From Siphonodentalium dalli (taxonomy: Eukaryota > Mollusca > Scaphopoda > Gadilida > Siphonodentaliidae), in NCBI GenBank assembly GCA_032622095.1, contig CP136065.1:96605343-96669342 (forward strand): a stretch of DNA of 64,000 nt, written 5' to 3'. Position numbers and translations under genes: made by a program. The notes under the pieces are model-generated. The model saw nothing but the letters and a program-made list of their open reading frames with translations. It had not been told where the DNA came from and did not search any database. The stretch's first letter is position 1, and each line of letters opens with the position of its first letter. This document shows, in pieces, positions 55,824-64,000 of this stretch.

Positions 55824-57629
55824 AAGTCTGAGGCTTGCTGTTGAAAGATTTGAACAATACATAAGATAGATTGTTGGATGTAATTGGGAATTAATGACCT
55901 CTAGCAGATGGCCAGAGAATGTTTAGAGATATGTCAGATTTCACTTGACATGCATTGGCTTACATACAGTTGGAACCAAAAGTAATACTTCTTATTAATG
56001 ATTCTCTGTCAAATATTTGAGTAAATATTATATTTGGGACCAGGGAATGCAAAACAATAGCAGCATTGTATTACTTATATTCTGCAGCCCAGTTGTCAGA
56101 CTAATTAATTATCTTGTCAGTGACAAATGTACTGCACAATACTGTCTCTTAAAATGAATATGCCATTGCAGTTTGAAGACCATCGCATCACACATTTTAG
56201 CAGTTTTTACTGATTATTGCTGTACTGGCAGTGGGTGTGGAATGTTTTAAATTTTATTGCATGAGCTTGGTGCTAATCGGTCATCTATATATCATAAAAC
56301 ACTCCCTGTCCTTATAACAAGGTCACCTGTGGTTTGGTGGGATTTGGCAATGGTCTCTAAACTGATTGTGGCTCTGGGTAAACCTGGGGATGTCTACTCT
56401 AATTATGGGTACTTTTAAATTACCACAGAGATGTCAATAGTCAATATCATTTAAAGGCAGGGACCTGACTACAGTGCATGGGGTGATGGGGTTGGAATGG
56501 GGTGGGGGCCGATGTGGGGTTATGGTTTTGGTGTGTCTAAAAAAAAGAAAGAAAAAAGATCAAACGTTTAAATGAAAAAAATATTTATATAAATGTTGAT
56601 TTTTTTTCATTTTTCATTTTTTTTTTTAAATTGAGCAAAGATTTCAATTTAATTTAATTTTTTTATGAGTTACGTCCCTGTCTCTGCCCTATTTGACCCA
56701 GTGACCCCATTTGAACAAAACTGAACCCCAGTCACCCAATGAACCTCCATACCTAATATTAGCTAAATCGGCCCAAATTACAATGGAGGAATAGAGTTAT
56801 GGTCCTGGTTTCGCAACTAATAGACCTAGAGACATCATTTGAACAAATCTGAGTGTGAATCACCCAGGGAACATCCACACCAAATATGAACCCATTTGGC
56901 CTTATGGTACTGGAGAAGAAGATGATTCTTGACGGACGGACAGACGGACGGATGGACGACGGACGAGGAGTGATGACTATAGCTCCACCGGAGACTTCGT
57001 CTCAGGTGAGCTAATAAAACCAGAGTATCACACATGTGATGTTACCGTATTGTCTTTCAAAATACGCACATAAATTTCCCAATGCCTTTAATATATACAT
57101 GTAATAACAAACTCATGACCGACTTGAGAACCTATGCTATTGCAACGGCAGTTAGTCAATTCGATTTGAGATTCAATTTGATATCGACATCGGCTTCCCG
57201 AATCAATATCGGATTTTTAATCATCGGATAAGTGCAGATAAGCAGGCCCCTAAGAATAAAGTAGTTATTTTCATAAATGTGATATCAAGACCAGCAACGT
57301 CATTATTATATACATGTACAAATTATATGCAGGTATTTTCACTAGCGGAATTGCCATTTGGTAATTTTTTATCGGTCATAAATACATGTACATGCCGAAT
57401 TAATGAGTAAATACTTACAATTGTGTGTACATGTAGTTCAGACCGTGTGTGTTAATTATGAAAATGTACGGTAGGCATGTTTGGTCGCTAAAATTACAGG
57501 TAGTTGAATGCGACTTACTTTCAGTGGGCTAAGTTGCTGGTACCAATCAGTCTGATTCAGTGACATAAGTACATTTGGGGAACACCCCTAGGCCATGGCT
57601 GTTCTGTATCCTGGTGGAATATATATATA
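55824..57629. other. Intronic DNA with a degraded GACGGACGG-tailed repeat
   Basis: 56640-57010 carries CAATGGAGGAATAGAGTTATGG, CACACCAAATATGAACCC and GACGGACGGACAGACGG, the style of the dispersed units at 39.3 and 52 kb. No exon recognised. Confidence 0.5.
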
Positions 57630-57842
57630 CAGTAATGCTCTAATTAATCGACCTCTTAACCAAAGCAAAATTATGGGTAACTTTTCAGGATTTAGTCGAA
57701 AATATGGCTTGTTGCCATTCATCAGAAAGCTCTCAGGGAGAGCTTTCCGATGAATGGCAACAAGCCATATTTCCGACTAAATCCTGAAAAGTTACCCATA
57801 ATTCTGCTTTGGTTAAAAGGTCGATTAATTAGAGCATTACTG
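57630..57842. mobile_element. CAGTAATG hairpin MITE, full copy
   Basis: CAGTAATGCTCTAATTAATC … TTAGAGCATTACTG, flanked by TA; both arms complete. It lies about 180 bases downstream (minus strand) of the second chromodomain exon. Confidence 0.88.
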
Positions 57843-58024
57843 TATATATATTTGTTCTAGTTCCATGACAACAATATTCAATAACACTGACTCTGTATAG
57901 ATATAGTTGGGGACTCAATAATTAAGTGGGCCTTTAAAATCAAATGGCAGAACTGCTGTTGGTGGCAATATTATAAGTTTTACCAATGATCATTATTATA
58001 GTCCTACTATTATTATATTCCTAC

Positions 58025-58090
58025 CTTGATTTATATTGGGCTATCAATCTTCCATCCAGAATATTCTCTTCAGGTTCCCATGTGTTGAAT
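58025..58090 (-). CDS. CBX-type protein, chromodomain exon (C-terminal half)
   Basis: A 66-base minus-strand exon after acceptor TTCATTGCAG and before donor GTAGGA. Joined in phase to the 60554-60597 exon it gives FNTWEPEENILDGRLIAQY, the chromodomain end with the third aromatic-cage region (TWEPEENIL). It leaves two bases that combine with the AT-hook exon. This matches the Polycomb/CBX class rather than HP1 by the ILDGRLIAQY ending. Confidence 0.92.
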
Positions 58091-58186
58091 CTGCAATGAA
58101 GCATGTGCCTATTATTAACATTTGTCACAGGTACAAAACAAACAAGAGGTTGAACCACGGGCGCTGAGACACCTCTATTACTGCTG

Positions 58187-58918
58187 CAACGATTCATCGT
58201 GAATTCAATGTATAGCGATACACTTTCAAACGATGTGCGTATCGTATTGTGTCATGTGTATAGTGATACAGGAAATCAAGTAATGTCTGAAGATGGGATA
58301 GTGTAAAATAAGCAAATTCCTGCAACTATCTCTCAAGTTTACATGTACGTGTATACTATGGCTGAATAGGTCATTGTCGCATGGTTTCTGGCAAAAAGAC
58401 ACCCAGGATCTCTTAAACTGTCAAAAAGAACCCAGGATATCAAAGTCTCACCAAACAACGGGAATGTTGTTTAGTCGTCTGCTATTAATATTGGTCCAAC
58501 TATCAAGGATGCGGAATTGCGCTGTCAGTCAGACTCAAAACCGAATTAAATTTCGTTGATATTTCACTCCGATCACAAACAAATAATTATCATAATATTC
58601 ATAGCAGACGACTAAACAAAATTCCCGTTGTTTGGCGAGACTTTGAGATCCTGGGTGTCTTTTTGACAGTTTACGAGATCCTGGGTGTCTTTTTGCCAGA
58701 AACCATGCGACAATGACCTATTCAACTATACTATGTATATTTGACTCATATAGCCAACAGTTAAACTCCATATTTTAACTCTACCTCCAGTTATAAACTT
58801 GTTGTTTCTGATAATTCAGGCGGTATTAATTTGGAAACACTAATTTAGTGTATCGTAATATGTATCGTATCGTTGACCATGTATCATATCATGACCAAGT
58901 GTATCATTGCAGCCCTAA
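58187..58918. mobile_element. GTATCG-type repeat split by a hairpin element
   Basis: Left part ATTCATCGTGAATTCAATGTAT…, right part GTATCATTGCAGCCC, as in the 38455-38645 copy; the 58354-58734 palindrome sits in the middle. Confidence 0.55.
58354..58734. repeat. Inverted repeat, ~380 bp palindrome
   Basis: GGTCATTGTCGCATGGTTTC on the left is mirrored by GAAACCATGCGACAATGACC on the right; the arms are about 130 bp. The right arm holds GATCCTGGGTGTCTTTTTG twice, its mirror on the left is slightly degraded. Probably a palindromic MITE. Confidence 0.85.
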
Positions 58919-58959
58919 CCCCCAAGGTGAAAATTTAAATATGGGCAGGTCGGAAACCA

Positions 58960-59460
58960 AAGTGAAAATATGATGAAAGAGCACATTACTTGACAATTCT
59001 AACAAACGACGGATGGAAATCCAACATTTTCAAATAAGGTAAGATGGATAACTCTTGAACGGACAATGTGAACATCGTCAATGAATCCTCTCTTGAAAGC
59101 ACTCATGATGCCAAACCTGTATACCAAAATTCATTGAGATCCGATAACCCAAGGTTGAGATATAAGAGCGGACGGATGGAAATCCAACATTTTCAGATAA
59201 ACAAAGAGGGATAATTCTTGATAGGAAAATGTGCACATCAATGAACCCTCTTTTGAAAGCCCTGATGACAAACCTGCATACCAAATTTCATCGAGATGCA
59301 ATCACCCATGGTTGAGATATATGAGTGGACGGCTGCATGTAATCCAGTATACCCCCATTATTTGGGATGAGGGTATAATTAACATGTGTCTGAAATATGT
59401 ATACAAGTTAATCATGAAGGAGAACCGAAATGTGAGAGGACGGATCCAGTGAAATCTTCT
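58960..59460. repeat. Degenerate tandem repeat, ~155 bp
   Basis: GGACGGATGGAAATCCAACA and AAACCTGTATACCAAA / AAACCTGCATACCAAA recur at about 59010, 59170 and 59270-59430. Non-coding. Confidence 0.6.
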
Positions 59461-60553
59461 CGACAAGGAGATGATTAACATTAATGTCACAAACAGGAAG
59501 TCTGTCATAAACTGGTAATATGGTGTCAAAAACCCGGCCCATCACATAGTGATAATTGATAGTAGGTATGGTACGATACAATAAGGTTTATTGTCCCTGG
59601 GATTTATTATGACAGTGTAACTCATCAATTGTGAGTGGAATAAAAGTAAAATCTAGCCTTCCAATATGGCCTCCTGTTCCCAAAACATTTTTATCATCTG
59701 TTTTTTCCCCAAATTATTTGTCAAAATTGAATGGGATGACAAACTTGATATACAATGTAGAGTAACAAATATTAAAAGCAGTCTTAAATTCTTAATATGT
59801 CAGAAACTTATAAGTGCCTGGTTCTTACCAACATTCTTGAGATATAATCTGCCTGTCCACTTTTGTAGCTATGGTACCCACATGTGGATGGGTGGCAAGC
59901 TAAGCTTCTTGTCTCATGGAAATACATGTACCACAACAACAGAGTAATTGAAGTACTAGTAAATTACAATGGTGACATGTGTCAAAACTGACCACAGAAC
60001 TTACATGTACTGTTTTTGGTTACACATACTTGCAACATACTTGAAACCACGGCAAGCATGTCATTCGACAATAAAGGTTAGTTTTTTAAGACAGTTTGGT
60101 GACAAGTTTGGTCCAATTCAATTGGTTACGCAGATCGAGTTTGTTGGTTACAACGAGTGTCACAGCAACATCTATGAACACTCAAACTAAAAAACAATAC
60201 ATGTATTTATATACCGGTAGGAGCCTGTAGAAGTAATAGTAGTCTACCCCACATACACATGGATCACTTGTAGCTGAGACTGACTATACATGTATGTTGG
60301 CTTGGCTCAGCAACACTACGGTTTCATAGGTTAAATAAGGTGGTAGTAAGACAGTCTAGCCTCACTATGCCACCCCCTCGAATATACAATACAATATCTG
60401 TAAAATGTGTTATGTATTAATATTTGTATATTGAAATAAAATATCCTATCCTAAATAAACTAACAGTGCAAAATTTTGCAACCTACTTAACAAAATAAAG
60501 TGGGAATCTGTTTTAACATGCCAGCTATGAATAATAATCACTATTAAACTCAC
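59461..60553. other. Intronic DNA
   Basis: No exon or known repeat recognised between the two chromodomain exons here. Confidence 0.45.
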
Positions 60554-60597
60554 TTGGATGACCAGCCTTTCCACTTGACAAAATACTCTATTCTATT
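60554..60597 (-). CDS. CBX-type protein, chromodomain exon (central part)
   Basis: A 44-base minus-strand exon between acceptor TTTCTTTTTCAG and donor GTGAGT. It reads NRIEYFVKWKGWSSK when joined to the next exon, the diagnostic chromodomain core (EYxVKWKGW) containing aromatic-cage residues. It begins in phase 0. The upstream exon with the start codon and the first chromodomain strand was not found and probably lies beyond the right edge. Confidence 0.93.
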
Positions 60598-60900
60598 CTG
60601 AAAAAGAAATATATGGTAAGTTAACATGCTATAGATCTACCTGATAGACTACGTCAATATCAAAATTTGCATGTGCACAAAATATAGATGAAGGGACAGA
60701 AAACAATTACAGAGGATCCCAATTATTAAAAACATATCCTGTTTATAACCACATACCGGAGTGATGCATTGACACGGAAGACGTGGTCAAAACATAACTA
60801 CATATACAATGACAATGTGCGCCCAAAATGGGCCAAATATTGGAAACCCAGACATAAACATACCTGTTTATTACCATAAATGTCTCTTGCACCAAGGCTA

Positions 60901-61068
60901 CTCTCAGATGCCTAATAATCGTGATGGCCTAATAATAGTGATGGGTGTGGATTTATACTGAAATTAAAATAGTGATGGCGATTTCACTGTCTCAGTGCCA
61001 AATAATAGTGATTGTTGGGAATCATCTCCAAAATTAATATTCATTCTGACACTATTATTAGGCACCAG
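60901..61068 (-). mobile_element. CTCTCAG-ended MITE, copy 1, end truncated
   Basis: CTCTCAGATGCCTAATAATC … ATTATTAGGCACC. Reverse complement of the 62094-62263 copy; its far end lacks the last bases. TA precedes it. Confidence 0.7.
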
Positions 61069-62093
61069 AAAGTATGTGATTAAGAGGGATTATTAAACTG
61101 TATTTCCATACAAAAAAAAGAAGACACGCTCTAGAACAGAAAATGTTGAAGTTGCCCCAATGGCGTTTTCGAACCTCCATACAAAATAGTGCAAATTTCA
61201 TGAGTCTTTCAATTTTGTAAACAGTGCGCTATTTGCTGCTATCTACAAGTTAAAATTAGACACACTATTATGTGTATTAGTACTGTGCGGTTTACCAATT
61301 TCTCAATTTGCTTTTGGTTTCATATCAAAACCAAAACCTAAACCGATAGGTCACCAAAAAAAACAATAGGTCACCAGTAAGCCAACGCACCATGTCGTGC
61401 TTCCATCGGCTGCTATTTCCTGATGACAACAAACATGTCTCAAAAATTAATTGATTGTATAACATATCTATTTATAATCTATTCAAAGTTTCTTTTTGGC
61501 ATACAACACATCCACGTGGTTGTGGGGATCCATACAGGGGTATTAAAACTTACTGAGTTCCTATCATCCGATTTGACTAGTAACACAGATTTATATGCCC
61601 GACTATGCCGCGTTTACATTTCTTAAAAATTTGGAGCTACATGTACCTATATTATAGTATTTAATTTAATTGCAAAATGGTTAAATCTACAAGCATCTAG
61701 CATTGCACATGGCACATGCCCCAGCAGAGCTTCTGTAGTAATGTAGCTACCTTGACCTAGGATCGAATCTAACGGTTCCTTATTTACGCCGAATATACAT
61801 CATCTGGTGCATAATTATTGGATTATTTTTCCATCAAAATATTTATCCAAAATAGTCAGTGGCTCACAAAGCCATGACCAGCATGATATTTCATTTGTTT
61901 TCCATTTATTGACACACGCACAAGTGGTAATTCTAAGGTAGAACTTCGTCATACAGATAATAGTTATAAACGGCTGAGGACAACACTAAAAGGGACACTT
62001 ATTTTGAGAATATGTGTAGGTTCTACACCTACGGACCCTACATTTTAACCCTAGTTGAAACCCTGGTTTGGGTTAAATTTTACATAGCCAGTA
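61069..62093. other. Non-coding stretch
   Basis: Nothing recognised; lies between two inverted copies of the CTCTCAG MITE. Confidence 0.45.
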
Positions 62094-62263
62094 CTCTCAG
62101 CCTCTCAGGTGCCTAATAATAGTATCAGCATGCTTATTAATTTTGGAGAAAATTCCTAATGATCACTATTATTTGGCATTGAGACATTGAGTGAAACTGC
62201 CATCACTATTATTATTTTCAGCATAAATCACCATCCATCACTATTATTAGGCCCACCTGAGAG
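62094..62263 (+). mobile_element. CTCTCAG-ended MITE, copy 2, complete
   Basis: CTCTCAGCCTCTCAGGTGCC … GGCCCACCTGAGAG, 170 bp, with TA on both sides (62092-62093, 62264-62265). Internally repeats ACTATTATT(A/T) motifs. Confidence 0.75.
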
Positions 62264-62365
62264 TACAATCTTTCACTGGAGAGGGCTAGTATGATACATC
62301 ATTACATGGCCTTGTTGACTCCCGAAAAAATAAAAACTACGGGTGCGATGCCATACTATTACTGG

Positions 62366-62568
62366 TGTAGCAGTCGCATTGTAAATATAGAAGGCCGATG
62401 ACTTCTCTGATCGAGAGGTCTAGATCTCTTGGTCACGGTCGTTAGACGCTTTGTGTGATCACCGAAGTTAAGCAACTTTGAGCTTGGTTAATCCTTGGAT
62501 GGGTGACCAGCTTGGGATTCCGGGTGCTGCCAACTTTCAGTGCGACTCCCCTCTCTCGTTCTGTTACA
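62366..62568 (+). repeat. TRIM 5' LTR
   Basis: TGTAGCAGTCGCATTG … CGTTCTGTTACA. Differs from the right LTR by roughly 15 substitutions or small indels, so the insertion is older than the Gypsy copy. Confidence 0.85.
62418..62537 (+). other. 5S rRNA-like sequence inside the TRIM LTR
   Basis: Exactly 120 bases from GTCTAG to CAACTTT. The 3' two-thirds follow animal 5S rRNA closely: GATCACCGAAGTTAAGCAAC (box A), TTGGATGGGTGACC (intermediate element and box C), GGGTGCTG near the end. The 5' third is diverged but starts at the right distance. The internal RNA polymerase III promoter elements are therefore recognisable. A host 5S gene is unlikely because of its LTR context and divergence. Confidence 0.82.
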
Positions 62569-62569
62569 C

Positions 62570-62583
62570 TGGGGGCTCGTCCG
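62570..62583 (+). promoter_or_regulatory. TRIM primer binding site, tRNA-Pro type
   Basis: TGGGGGCTCGTCCG, one base after the LTR end, matches the complement of a tRNA-Pro 3' end over 14 bases. Confidence 0.8.
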
Positions 62584-62669
62584 CTCCTCGGAGTCTGTGT
62601 CATGATGCGACCGCTCTGGGGGAGACTCGGGTGAGATTCGGTGAATCTCAAAAAGAACGGGGGGAGTAG

Positions 62670-62882
62670 TGTAGCAGTCACATTGTAAATATAGAAGGCC
62701 GATGACTTCTCGATCAGAGAGGTCTAGATCTCTTGGTCACAGTTGTTAAGACGCTTTGTGTGATCACCAAAGTTAAGCAACGTTGAGCTCGGTTAGTCCT
62801 TGGATGGGTGACCGGCTTGGGATTCCGGGTGCTGCCAACTTTCGGTGTGACTCCCGCACTTCTCTCTCTCTCGTTCTGTTAA
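62670..62882 (+). repeat. TRIM 3' LTR with second 5S-like copy
   Basis: TGTAGCAGTCACATTG … CTCGTTCTGTTAA. Its 5S-like part keeps GATCACCAAAGTTAAGCAAC and TTGGATGGGTGACC. A CT-repeat near 62862-62872 makes it slightly longer than the left LTR. Confidence 0.83.
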
Positions 62883-63643
62883 ACTAGTAGTAGTATTAGT
62901 ACTCTTGTGGCCCGAATAGCAGAAAGGACCGAAATAGTAGTACAGGGTGGACAAATGGGCAAATTTCAATAATAGTACAGACCAGAGTAGAAGTACAGAG
63001 GATGGACAAACTTTACACATCTTTATAAAAGTGTTGATTTGTTTAATTTCAAATTCCAAACGAGCGAGTGTACAGATTTGTTTTGGCGAGCGACCAGTTA
63101 GGTTTTATGCTAAGTCTATAATTGATTCCTGGAAATAATTTTATATGGAGTGAAATTATGCCGGAATATAATTTACGCGAAAAAAACTATGTTTACTAGA
63201 AACTCAAACTTGCTTGGTACTTACACTTGTGGCCACTGCCTACTAACACCAGTAATGGTGTTTATATAAAGTATTCAATTGATAGAAACTGAAACACCTC
63301 CACTTGCTTTACATTGGTAGAAAAGTTTGTAAAACTTCAACAGACTCAGAGAAGAATATTTACAATATTTGCTTTTGGTCGGGCCTAACAAAAAAAGACG
63401 TTTGTTTCCGCTAACCTGACTGACCCTATTTAAAAGCGCCGAGTCTAAACTTTTTATTGCGATCGAAAAACTGACTTAAAAAAAATAATGGTATCTGAAT
63501 GTTTCACGCATTTAACAGAGATAAAAGCACGGCTGTCGCTTCCGGTAGAAATACCCACATACTATAAATAGATACGTATCTCCCATTGAAAACAGCCGGT
63601 GCTTTGGAAAGTAAACATAATTCACACCACAACAACAGCAACA
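62883..63643. other. Non-coding stretch
   Basis: Nothing recognised. A donor-like GTAAGT on the minus strand at 63219-63224 was tested as a CBX first exon and does not read as chromodomain. Confidence 0.45.
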
Positions 63644-64000
63644 ATGGCTACCTCCGTAGGCCAGCACGTTGTTGTGACTATCTATCTGGACTAATGTGTC
63701 CACTGCGGAAGCAAAAAAGAGATCAGATCGATAGACAACGAAGCCAAAATTGAAGAACTCTTCTTTTTAATCCACCCGAATAAGACTGACTTCAGTAAGG
63801 TTAAAGTGAGGTGCCGTACATCGGCGGAGTCAGCGCCGTTCGACATAAATGTTGAAATGAAAGTTAAGGAGTTGTCAGCATTCAACATAAACCATATTGA
63901 GTTTGTTTGCGGTGATAGAGAGATCATGGAAAAACAGATCGAACATGATACTATGGAAATCACCACACAGCGGAATGCATTTGATATTCTTATGAAGAAA
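63644..64000 (+). pseudogene. Unrecognised partial ORF with early in-frame stop
   Basis: ATG at 63644 opens a frame (MATSVGQHVVVTIYLD) that meets TAA at 63692. The same frame then stays open to the window edge, reading CVHCGSKKEIRSIDNEAKIE and onward with balanced, protein-like composition, including a CxxC at its start and a later C. The preserved frame after the stop suggests a pseudogene, a sequencing error, or a downstream start outside what I can see. I do not recognise the family; the protein is cut by the window edge. Confidence 0.5.

Larger units (their letters stand above)
62366..62882 (+). mobile_element. TRIM (miniature LTR retrotransposon) with 5S-bearing LTRs
   Basis: Two direct repeats (62366-62568 and 62670-62882) bound a 101-base interior. 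Directly after the left repeat is TGGGGGCTCGTCCG, the tRNA-Pro-type primer site; directly before the right repeat is a purine tract AAAAAGAACGGGGGGAG. Left LTR is TG…CA. Flanks ACTGG (62361-62365) and ACTAG (62883-62887) agree at 4 of 5 bases as a target duplication. There is no coding capacity, so it must move using another element's proteins. Confidence 0.87.

Noticed and set aside
62418-62537. Functional host 5S rRNA gene
   Set aside because: The 5' third is diverged, a second copy lies 300 bases on, and both sit inside LTR-like repeats with a primer site and polypurine tract; no T-run terminator follows.
63191-63330. CBX first exon using the minus-strand donor at 63219-63224
   Set aside because: Translation upstream of the donor gives stops and no chromodomain start in any frame.

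Overview
The window looks like AT-rich nuclear DNA from a marine invertebrate, most likely a mollusc. The evidence is a spliced host gene with GT-AG introns, several LINE/LTR/MITE families, a 5S-like stretch that agrees with molluscan 5S as I remember it, and tandem 'GGGGCATAACTC'/'GACGGACGG' repeats that I associate with bivalve and gastropod genomes. There is no operon structure, no dense coding and no prokaryotic signal. The species cannot be named from sequence alone.

Layout. 1-9174 is mostly non-coding, with hairpin elements (2372-2693, 3861-4014), a ~126 bp tandem array (5660-6345) and a possible inverted-repeat element (6977-7832). 9175-17798 is a nearly complete Ty3/Gypsy LTR retrotransposon: LTR, tRNA-Leu-type primer site, Gag with an N-terminal helix-hairpin-helix domain, protease, reverse transcriptase, RNase H, integrase, then an extra two-zinc-finger plus TatD-type nuclease reading frame before the polypurine tract and 3' LTR. 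Its LTRs are about 99% alike, yet its frames carry several stops and frameshifts. 17844-18590 holds two further palindromic or terminal-inverted-repeat elements.

20056-24706 is one giant inverted repeat (about 4.65 kb). Beyond its right edge lie two minus-strand LINE remnants (an L1/Tx1-like reverse transcriptase and a Jockey/CR1-like C-terminus). 26.5-43 kb is gene-poor repeat territory: a 1.36 kb DNA element with a 4 bp target duplication, a 41 bp minisatellite of about 23 copies inside an inverted-repeat-bounded cassette, a tRNA-headed SINE split by a hAT-like MITE, and several TTAA-flanked (piggyBac-like) MITEs.

44-60.6 kb is a host gene on the minus strand: a Polycomb/CBX-type chromobox protein. 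Two exons encode the chromodomain (60554-60597, 58025-58090), one an AT-hook (52955-53027), and the last (44048-44815) carries two more AT-hooks and a C-terminal Pc box. Reading phases agree across all three junctions. The 5' exon lies outside the window or was not found. Its introns are packed with MITEs, some within tens of bases of splice sites. 62366-62882 is a 517 bp miniature LTR element (TRIM) whose LTRs consist largely of a 120 bp 5S rRNA-like sequence, with a tRNA-Pro-type primer site and a polypurine tract, an arrangement like plant Cassandra elements. The right edge holds a partial, unrecognised plus-strand reading frame with an early in-frame stop.

The two most unusual systems are the Gypsy element carrying a zinc-finger/TatD nuclease frame and the 5S-bearing TRIM. 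The many nested insertions are informative because intact copies nearby supply the empty sites.
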